Translations under genes and position numbers: made by a program
The notes under the pieces: model-generated
The model's database searches: none
Seen by the model: only the letters and a program-made list of their open reading frames with translations
What the model was told of the DNA's origin: nothing
Origin: RGIG5681 sp034180345
GTDB lineage: Bacteria > Bacillota_I > Bacilli_A > Erysipelotrichales > Erysipelotrichaceae
Reading direction: 5' to 3'
Length of the DNA stretch: 8,482 nucleotides
Assembly: GCA_034180345.1 (NCBI GenBank)
Contig: JAXFOQ010000026.1
Location: forward strand, 1-8,482
Shown here: in pieces, positions 1 to 4,533 of the stretch
Layout: each line of letters starts with the position of its first letter
Position numbering within the stretch: the stretch's first letter is position 1

Positions 1-163
1 TATGAATATCAATAAAGCCTGGTACAATTCTTAAATCACCATAGTCCTGATCAACATCTAAACTATTATAAGGTAGGATTCTTTTAATTTTTCCTTCTTC
101 AATTTCAATTTGAGCTTTAATAAATTGTCCAACTGTCCATATACGCGTACTTTGTATAATCAT
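1..163 (-). CDS. nagA: N-acetylglucosamine-6-phosphate deacetylase-like amidohydrolase, N-terminal part only
   Basis: Only the first 54 codons are in the window; the gene continues past position 1. The visible protein starts MIIQSTRIWTVGQFIKAQIE and ends in DYGDLRIVPGFIDIH. The short beta-rich N-terminal section followed by PGFIDIH is the amidohydrolase signature, where the His would begin the metal-binding HxH. The YGDLRIVPGFIDIH wording is what I associate with NagA of low-GC Gram-positives. NagA removes acetate from GlcNAc-6-phosphate in the cytoplasm, giving glucosamine-6-phosphate. The ATG at 161-163 is supported by a strong AAGGAGG (169-175) five bases upstream. It lies 64 bp beyond the AraC gene on the same strand, and its placement beside a GH112 locus fits amino-sugar catabolism. 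With the active site unseen, a related amidohydrolase (for example an AgaA-type GalNAc-6-P deacetylase) remains possible. Confidence 0.75.
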   Translation of the reverse strand, partial: MIIQSTRIWTVGQFIKAQIEIEEGKIKRILPYNSLDVDQDYGDLRIVPGFIDIH

Positions 164-168
164 ATAGA

Positions 169-175
169 CCTCCTT
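169..175 (-). promoter_or_regulatory. Ribosome binding site of the nagA-like gene
   Basis: AAGGAGG on the minus strand, five bases before the ATG at 161-163. It is a near-perfect anti-16S match and fixes the start of the truncated gene. Confidence 0.85.
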
Positions 176-189
176 GTTATACAAGACTA

Positions 190-210
190 ATTATAATGGA
201 TATTTCCATT
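190..210 (-). promoter_or_regulatory. Possible -10 box and small inverted repeat ahead of the nagA-like gene
   Basis: On the minus strand TATAAT (190-195) lies about 26 bases before the start codon. It abuts an inverted repeat AATGGA (195-200) / TCCATT (205-210). No good -35 hexamer sits at 16-18 bp, where the bases read like CCCACA, so this would be a weak or activator-dependent promoter. The repeat could be an operator. It has no U-tract in the minus direction and so is not a convincing terminator for the AraC gene. The nagA-like gene may also be read through from the AraC gene. Confidence 0.3.
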
Positions 211-227
211 TTTGTGGGGCTTTATGA

Positions 228-1061
228 TTATTTATTATATTTTTTACGATATTCATTAGGAGTCATATTGAAATGATTTTTAAAACTTTGTGATAGATAT
301 GACTGCGAATTTATTCCAACAAAATTAGCGATGTCTTTAACTGAGTGATCGGTATTTTTAAGTAAGGCACAGGCCTTTTCAAGTCTTACTTCATTGAGGT
401 AATTGATAGGGGTTAAACCATGGTATTTTTTGAAGGCGTGTACCAGATAATATTTATTCACATATGAAATTTTACATAATTTTTCTAAACAAATATCTTC
501 ACTATAATGATTATCAATATAATCTTTAATATATTTTAAGAAATATTTAGTATCTTGAGTTTCAGCAATTTTAAGATCGCCATTAGCCCGTCTGGAAATA
601 TTGTAGATTAAGATCTCTAAGATATTTTGAGAAATAGTTTCATAATATTCAGCCTTATTTTTTACTTCCAAAAACAGCGTCTTAATATAGAATAAGATTT
701 CATGTTTAAATTCAGTATAATTATGGATACTATAATAGTGGCCCATCTCATCATTGTTTAAATTCAAAGAAATACCATCTATGCCCACAACGATATATTC
801 TAAGGGTTCTGATTCCTTGGAACTTTCAGTGTGATTTACCCCAGCATTGACAATGACTAAGTCATCTTCTTCAACATCAAAACAATTATTTTCTACATGA
901 AATTTACCTTTACCTTTGATACAGTAGAATAATTCGGTAAATGGATGGGTGTGCATAATACTATGCCAATCAGTTTCATATTTAGCGTGGGTTACATATA
1001 ACAATTTAAAACTGGTGCTATTGGAATTACTGAAATTTACATCAATTTGTTTATTTGCCAT
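228..1061 (-). CDS. AraC-family transcriptional regulator with cupin sensor domain
   Basis: A 277-residue, full-length two-domain regulator. The N-terminal half (about 15-100) is a cupin-type AraC ligand-binding domain: HTHPFTELFYCIKGKGKF at residues 37-54, then VEEDDLVIVNAGVNHTE, which supplies the His/Glu positions typical of the sugar-sensing jelly roll. The C-terminal third (about 175-275) holds two helix-turn-helix motifs. The first is around ICLEKLCKISYVNKYYLVHAFKKYHGLTPINYL. The second is around SVKDIANFVGINSQSYLSQSFKNHFNMTPNEYRKKY, with the usual P-xx-Y/F ending. It is divergent from the transporter operon, with 131 bp between the starts, the classic arrangement for a local sugar-responsive activator. 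I infer that it binds the 13-bp direct repeats in that gap. The ATG at 1059-1061 has no Shine-Dalgarno sequence. No ATG, GTG or TTG lies upstream in frame before the stop at 1125-1127, and the next Met falls inside the cupin. Confidence 0.93.
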   Translation of the reverse strand: MANKQIDVNFSNSNSTSFKLLYVTHAKYETDWHSIMHTHPFTELFYCIKGKGKFHVENNCFDVEEDDLVIVNAGVNHTESSKESEPLEYIVVGIDGISLNLNNDEMGHYYSIHNYTEFKHEILFYIKTLFLEVKNKAEYYETISQNILEILIYNISRRANGDLKIAETQDTKYFLKYIKDYIDNHYSEDICLEKLCKISYVNKYYLVHAFKKYHGLTPINYLNEVRLEKACALLKNTDHSVKDIANFVGINSQSYLSQSFKNHFNMTPNEYRKKYNK

Positions 1062-1067
1062 ATTATT

Positions 1068-1096
1068 ATAATATTGTATTTTTGATATAATAGCAA
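1068..1096 (-). promoter_or_regulatory. Predicted promoter of the AraC-family gene
   Basis: On the minus strand TTGCTA (1091-1096) and TATTAT (1068-1073) are 17 bp apart, a reasonable sigma-70/sigma-A pair. The start of transcription would fall close to the ATG at 1061, so the message would have little or no leader, in line with the missing ribosome binding site. The -35 box lies inside the distal 13-bp repeat, so the regulator bound there would block its own promoter. Confidence 0.5.
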
Positions 1097-1130
1097 TATT
1101 TATAAAAAGTATAGCAATATTTAGCTATTA
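1090..1130. promoter_or_regulatory. AraC-type operator: two 13-bp direct repeats spaced 21 bp
   Basis: The sequence ATAGCAATATTTA occurs without mismatch at 1090-1102 and at 1111-1123, so start-to-start spacing is 21 bp, two helical turns. AraC-family proteins, with two HTH motifs per monomer and dimer binding, typically recognise such same-face direct repeats next to the -35 region. The proximal copy ends three bases before the expected -35 position of the downstream operon (1126-1131), the usual activating position. An inverted element GCTATTA (1124-1130) mirrors TAATAGC (1088-1094) exactly and could be a third half-site. Binding by the adjacent AraC gene product is inferred. Confidence 0.65.
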
Positions 1131-1154
1131 AATTACTTAGGTAGCGGTTACAAT
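1126..1154 (+). promoter_or_regulatory. Predicted promoter of the sugar-transport/GH112 operon
   Basis: TACAAT (1149-1154) is a good -10. At 17 bp upstream the -35 position reads TATTAA (1126-1131), a poor match to TTGACA, which suggests the promoter needs an activator. The direct repeats end just upstream, where an AraC protein would touch RNA polymerase. Predicted start near 1161 leaves a leader of about 32 bases. A further TATAAT at 1086-1091 lies inside the distal repeat region and lacks a convincing -35. Confidence 0.5.
1138..1153 (+). promoter_or_regulatory. CcpA catabolite-responsive element (cre)
   Basis: TAGGTAGCGGTTACAA matches 15 of 16 positions of the published cre consensus WTGNNARCGNWWWCAW; only the second base differs (A for T). 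It overlaps the -10 box, a position where CcpA with HPr-Ser-P would block transcription. This fits a catabolic sugar operon in a low-GC Gram-positive. CcpA itself is not in the window. Confidence 0.6.
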
Positions 1155-1180
1155 GTTAGTACAAGTAGACAAAAAGTCTT

Positions 1181-1186
1181 GGGAGG
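1181..1186 (+). promoter_or_regulatory. Ribosome binding site of the substrate-binding protein
   Basis: GGGAGG, six bases before the ATG at 1193; a strong site that confirms this start. Confidence 0.85.
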
Positions 1187-1192
1187 AAAAGA

Positions 1193-2512
1193 ATGAAGAA
1201 GTTATTAGTTTTATTATTAACTGTCTTAATGGTATTGGGTCTTACTGCTTGTGGTCAAAATAAACCTCAAAGCCCAAAACCAGATTCAATCAAAGTAGCT
1301 GGTCTTTTAGGTGGCTATGGCGATGCAGGATGGAAGGCTGTTGCTGAAGCCTTTGAAAAGGAAACTGGTATTAAAGTTGAGCTGACTTTAGAAAAGAATA
1401 TTGCTGATACATTAAGACCAGCTATTCAAGCAGGAAAGGATATTCCTGATGCTATTTATCTTGCGGTAGGTTCAACTGGTGGTATCACTGATACGATGAT
1501 TGCAGAAAAACAAGTTACTGAAATCAACGATTTATTAGATGTAACTGTTCCAGGTGAAAAAGTAACAGTTAAAGAAAAATTATTACCAGGCTTTACTGAA
1601 GCATTGTCAGTAAGTCCTTATGGTGATGGTAAATTATATCTAGCACCAATCAATTATAGTCCATGCGGTTTATTCTATAATGCTAAATTATTTGAAGATA
1701 AGGGCTGGAAGGTTCCTGCTACATTTGAAGAAATGTTTAAACTGGCTGAACAAGCAAAGGCTGAGGGTATTGCATTATTCACATATCCAACTACTGGTTA
1801 TTTCGATGCTTTCTTTAGTGCTTTATTAAATGAAGCTGTAGGTCCTGAAAAATATGCTAAATTAATGAAATATGATTTAGAAACTTGGAAGAGTCCTGAA
1901 ACTAAAAAAGCCTTTGAAATCGTTGGTCAATTAGCTAAATATACTGAAGCTAATACAGTTGCGAATGCTAATAAAGAAGGTTTCACTAAGAACCAACAAT
2001 TAATTTTAAACAATAAAGCATTATTTATTCCTAATGGTACTTGGTTACCTGCAGAAATGAAGGATGCTCCTAGAGCTGAAGGCTTTAAATGGGGCTTTAC
2101 AGCACTTCCTAAATTAACTGCTGATGGTGATGCTTATGCAACTACATTTACAGAACAAATTTGGATTCCTAGCGGAGCTAAGAATGTTGATGCCGCTAAA
2201 CAATTCATCGCTTTCTTATACAGTGATGTAGCTGTTAAATTATTTGCTGAAAAGAGTAATGCTTTCATGCCTACCAAAACAGCATCTGCAGCTATTACTG
2301 ACAATGAAACTAAGATGATGTTATCAATCTATGATGGTGGAGCTAAGGCTAATGCTGTTGGTTTTGCATCTCATGCTACAGTTGAAGGTGTTGATTTAAC
2401 TGGTCCTGAAGGCATTCTTTACGGAACTGTTAACTCAGTTGTTAATGGTAGTAAGAGTGTTGATGAATGGTATGACGGTGTTATTAAGGCTGTTGAAGCT
2501 TACAACAAATAA
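1193..2512 (+). CDS. Carbohydrate ABC transporter substrate-binding lipoprotein (CUT1 family)
   Basis: A 439-residue family 1 extracellular solute-binding protein. Residues 1-19 form a lipoprotein signal peptide (MKKLL, then a Leu/Val-rich stretch) ending in lipobox LTAC, so Cys20 would be lipidated and the protein tethered outside the membrane. The mature protein has the usual two-lobed pattern: an N-terminal beta strand (IKVAGLLGG), then GWKAVAEAFEKETGIKVEL, the PDAIYLAVGS segment, a ligand-side PINYSPCGLFYNAKLFEDKGWKVP region (residues about 152-175), and a C-terminal AAKQFIAFLYSDVAVKLF helix. The start is set by GGGAGG (1181-1186) six bases upstream. It is first in the operon and is followed by two permeases and a GH112 phosphorylase. 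The ligand is therefore probably the phosphorylase substrate, a beta-1,3-galactosyl-N-acetylhexosamine; sequence alone does not fix this. Frequent GCT, GGT and GAA codons suggest high expression. Confidence 0.93.
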   Translation: MKKLLVLLLTVLMVLGLTACGQNKPQSPKPDSIKVAGLLGGYGDAGWKAVAEAFEKETGIKVELTLEKNIADTLRPAIQAGKDIPDAIYLAVGSTGGITDTMIAEKQVTEINDLLDVTVPGEKVTVKEKLLPGFTEALSVSPYGDGKLYLAPINYSPCGLFYNAKLFEDKGWKVPATFEEMFKLAEQAKAEGIALFTYPTTGYFDAFFSALLNEAVGPEKYAKLMKYDLETWKSPETKKAFEIVGQLAKYTEANTVANANKEGFTKNQQLILNNKALFIPNGTWLPAEMKDAPRAEGFKWGFTALPKLTADGDAYATTFTEQIWIPSGAKNVDAAKQFIAFLYSDVAVKLFAEKSNAFMPTKTASAAITDNETKMMLSIYDGGAKANAVGFASHATVEGVDLTGPEGILYGTVNSVVNGSKSVDEWYDGVIKAVEAYNK

Positions 2513-2535
2513 AAATTAAATTAAAATAATATGTC

Positions 2536-2567
2536 AGACAAGTAGCAAGTAAAATTGCTACTTGTCT
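2536..2567 (+). terminator. Perfect 13-bp hairpin between lipoprotein and permease genes (leaky terminator or mRNA-stabilising loop)
   Basis: AGACAAGTAGCAA (2536-2548) pairs without mismatch with TTGCTACTTGTCT (2555-2567) around a six-base loop GTAAAA. Only a short TTT follows before AAAG, so full termination is unlikely. Such hairpins after a binding-protein gene commonly protect its 3' end and reduce read-through, giving more binding protein than permease. The 3' arm ends five bases before the permease ribosome binding site, so it might also affect permease translation. Confidence 0.7.
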
Positions 2568-2572
2568 TTAAA

Positions 2573-2578
2573 GAGGTG
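2573..2578 (+). promoter_or_regulatory. Ribosome binding site deciding the start of the first permease
   Basis: GAGGTG just before the ATG at 2582. The reading frame stays open back to a TTG at 2555, but that codon lies in the 3' arm of the hairpin and has no site of its own, so ATG 2582 is preferred. Confidence 0.8.
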
Positions 2579-2581
2579 AAT

Positions 2582-3475
2582 ATGCGTAATTCGAAGACAA
2601 AGAATAGATTTATTGCAGGTTGTATCCTACCTTCGTTAATCTTGTTTATATTATTTATGGTAATTCCTACTATAAATGTATTTTGGATGTCGTTATTAAA
2701 ATGGGGTGGTTTATCAGCAAATAAAAAGTTTGTGGGTTTAAATAATTTTGATATTTTATTTAAAGATATGAACTTTATTAGGGCGGTGCAAAATACATTG
2801 TTTTTGATTGTTATTGTTACAATCATAACTTTTGCAATGGCTTTAATTTTTGCGGCTATTTTAGTAAGAGAAAATATTAAAGGACAAAATTTCTTTAGAG
2901 TAATATTTTATATCCCGAATATTCTATCTGTAGTTGTAATTTCATCGATTTTTGCAGCTATTTATGATCCGTCTAATGGTTTGATCAATTCGTTTATCGC
3001 TTTATTTAAACCTGAAAATTGGCAGACAATTAAGTTTCTTGGTGATCAACATTTGGTAATTTATGCGATTGCCTTTGCGATGATTTGGCAAGCCATCGGT
3101 TATTATATGGTGATGTATATGGCCAGTATGTCAGCTATTTCAATTAATTTATATGAAGCAGCTGAACTTGAAGGTGCCAGCAAATTTTCACAATTCTTTA
3201 ATATCACTATACCGCTTATTTGGACTAATATCAGAACAACATTAACCTTCTTTATTATCAGTACCATCAATTTAAGTTTCTTATTTGTAAAGATTATGAC
3301 TAGTGGTGGCCCTGATGGTGCATCGGAAACGGTTTTAAGTTATTTATATCGTCAAGCCTATGATAATGCTGCCTATGGTTATGGTATGGCGATTGGTGCT
3401 GTAGTCTTTATCGGTTCATTTATCTTAAGTGCTGTTATCAATATGGTAACTAAGCGTAAGAGCATACAATACTAG
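2582..3475 (+). CDS. Sugar ABC transporter permease, MalF/UgpA-like (CUT1)
   Basis: A 297-residue inner-membrane permease with about six hydrophobic segments: roughly 11-36, 70-95, 107-127, 157-183, 217-240 and 266-289. The conserved cytoplasmic EAA loop is clear: YEAAELEGASKFSQFFNITI at residues 191-210, followed by PL. This loop docks the ATPase subunit. The segment SGGPDGASETVLSYLYRQAY (241-260) is the typical MalF-type stretch before the last helix. It would pair with the next gene product as the channel of a CUT1 sugar importer. The start is ATG 2582, giving MRNSKTKN, a Lys/Arg-rich cytoplasmic N-terminus. The stop is nine bases before the next start, and the next ribosome binding site overlaps the stop codon, so the two are translated together. 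Confidence 0.93.
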   Translation: MRNSKTKNRFIAGCILPSLILFILFMVIPTINVFWMSLLKWGGLSANKKFVGLNNFDILFKDMNFIRAVQNTLFLIVIVTIITFAMALIFAAILVRENIKGQNFFRVIFYIPNILSVVVISSIFAAIYDPSNGLINSFIALFKPENWQTIKFLGDQHLVIYAIAFAMIWQAIGYYMVMYMASMSAISINLYEAAELEGASKFSQFFNITIPLIWTNIRTTLTFFIISTINLSFLFVKIMTSGGPDGASETVLSYLYRQAYDNAAYGYGMAIGAVVFIGSFILSAVINMVTKRKSIQY

Positions 3476-3480
3476 GAGAA
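3474..3480 (+). promoter_or_regulatory. Ribosome binding site of the second permease
   Basis: AGGAGAA overlaps the TAG stop of the preceding permease and sits four bases before the ATG at 3485, indicating tight co-translation of the two subunits. Confidence 0.8.
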
Positions 3481-3484
3481 AAAT

Positions 3485-4357
3485 ATGAAGAAGTCTAGTA
3501 ACATTTATAAAATATTTATTTATATTGCCTTGTTGGCCTTGGCAATATCAATTATCATACCAGTGCTTTGGGTATTTATGGCCAGTATCAAAGAAAATAA
3601 AGAGTTTTATACCAGTCCTTGGAATTTGCCGGCATCTGTGTATATCCAAAACTTTGTCAATGCCTTCAACAAGGCTAAGATGGGTGAATATTTCTTAAAT
3701 TCAATTATTTTGACCGCCCTTAGTCTTGGGATTCTTTTGGTGATTGCCCTTCCTGCCAGTTATGTCTTGGCTCGCTTTGAATTTAGATTTAAAAAATTAA
3801 TAAATATTATGTATATGGCTGGTTTATTTATTAATGTCAATTATATTGTTGTTCCAATTTTTATTATGTTGTTGGATTGGGATAAAAAGATTTATGAATG
3901 CTTCGGTAATACCTTCTTTATTGATAATATCGTTGTCTTGGCGATTATTTATGCGGCAACTGCTATTCCATTTACAGTTTATTTATTGACAAGTTATTTT
4001 AAGACTATATCAAAATGTTATGAAGAAGCAGCCTATATTGATGGTTATTCATATTCGCAAACAATGGTTAAGATTATGTTTCCACTCGCCAAACCAGCAA
4101 TAGTAACCGTTATTTTATTCAATTTCTTAGCTTTTTGGAATGAATATATTATTGCCCTAACTTTATTGCCAGGTAAAAATAGTGCCAAAACCCTTCCGAT
4201 TGGTCTTACCAATCTGACACAGGCAGCAAGGGGCAGGGCTGAATATGGGATGCTATATGCGGGTCTTGTAATTGTCATGTTGCCGACATTGATTTTATAT
4301 ATTTTGGTTCAAAGACGATTAACTGAAGGTATGACAGTAGGAGGTCTTAAAGACTAA
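3485..4357 (+). CDS. Sugar ABC transporter permease, MalG/UgpE-like (CUT1)
   Basis: A 290-residue membrane protein, the second half of the sugar channel. Hydrophobic segments lie at about 9-33, 71-96, 106-130, 148-172, 204-228 and 256-276. The EAA loop is YEEAAYIDGYSYSQTMVKIM at 179-198, followed by FPLAKPA; the EAA-x3-G spacing is normal. The C-terminus, QRRLTEGMTVGGLKD, is the hallmark of MalG-type permeases, whose tail reaches into the ATPase dimer. The start follows the ribosome binding site at 3474. Its TAA stop overlaps the next ATG by one base (TAATG at 4355-4359), implying translational coupling. No ATP-binding subunit is encoded in the window, so a shared MsmK/UgpC-like ATPase from elsewhere is likely. 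Confidence 0.93.
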   Translation: MKKSSNIYKIFIYIALLALAISIIIPVLWVFMASIKENKEFYTSPWNLPASVYIQNFVNAFNKAKMGEYFLNSIILTALSLGILLVIALPASYVLARFEFRFKKLINIMYMAGLFINVNYIVVPIFIMLLDWDKKIYECFGNTFFIDNIVVLAIIYAATAIPFTVYLLTSYFKTISKCYEEAAYIDGYSYSQTMVKIMFPLAKPAIVTVILFNFLAFWNEYIIALTLLPGKNSAKTLPIGLTNLTQAARGRAEYGMLYAGLVIVMLPTLILYILVQRRLTEGMTVGGLKD

Positions 4358-4530
4358 TGGGTAGATTTGAGAAATGGGAAATTATTTTAATGGCGTTAAT
4401 TTTTATCACTTCAATTACGATGGTGATAATTGGTCAACGGAATGTTGGTTATCCTGGTCTTTTGATGGAAATTATCGGCGTTATGGGTTTAGTAGTTGAT
4501 TTGTATTTATATAATCGAAAGTTTAGGTAA
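4357..4530 (+). CDS. Small two-helix membrane protein of the GH112 locus (DUF6903-like)
   Basis: A 57-residue protein, MGRFEKWEIILMALIFITSI at its start and LYLYNRKFR at its end. It has two hydrophobic helices (about 8-26 and 34-52) joined by the short turn GQRNVGYPG, with positive residues at the far C-terminus, so both ends are probably cytoplasmic. The ATG overlaps the stop of the second permease by one base, and AGGAGG (4339-4344) lies 12 bases upstream. The phosphorylase starts three bases after its stop. The pattern (GQ...PGL...G..GL......LYLYNRK) resembles short proteins annotated as DUF6903 that I recall beside sugar ABC transporters and GH112 enzymes; this is from memory. The function is unknown. 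Its place between permeases and enzyme suggests a role at the transporter, but that is inference. Confidence 0.8.
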   Translation: MGRFEKWEIILMALIFITSITMVIIGQRNVGYPGLLMEIIGVMGLVVDLYLYNRKFR

Positions 4531-4533
4531 GAT

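Noticed and set aside
9..28. A 20-base stretch in the nagA-like gene matches 18 of 20 bases at 8230-8249 in the IS110 leader, suggesting homing or a captured gene fragment.
   Set aside because: The similarity does not extend on either side, and in nagA it encodes the conserved VPGFID motif. One 18/20 match is within reach of chance in an AT-rich window of this size, and it is outside the loops I would assign as guides.
195..210. AATGGA/TCCATT hairpin as a terminator of the AraC gene.
   Set aside because: On the minus strand it has only a six-base A/T-heavy stem and no following U-tract; the T-run is on the wrong side.
1086..1091. Forward TATAAT as the main operon promoter.
   Set aside because: No acceptable -35 (TTATTA at best), and it is buried next to the distal repeat. 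The TACAAT at 1149-1154 is better placed relative to the operator, the cre site and the start codon.
2555..2581. Extended N-terminus of the first permease from a TTG at 2555.
   Set aside because: The TTG lies in the 3' arm of the hairpin and has no ribosome binding site. ATG 2582 has GAGGTG upstream and gives a normal N-terminus.
2521..2826. Antisense open frame over the start of the first permease; similar minus-strand frames at 4045-4278, 4449-4676, 5463-5651 and 5934-6182.
   Set aside because: They lie within strong genes, have no ribosome binding sites or domain-like sequence, and are explained by the coding strand's base pattern.
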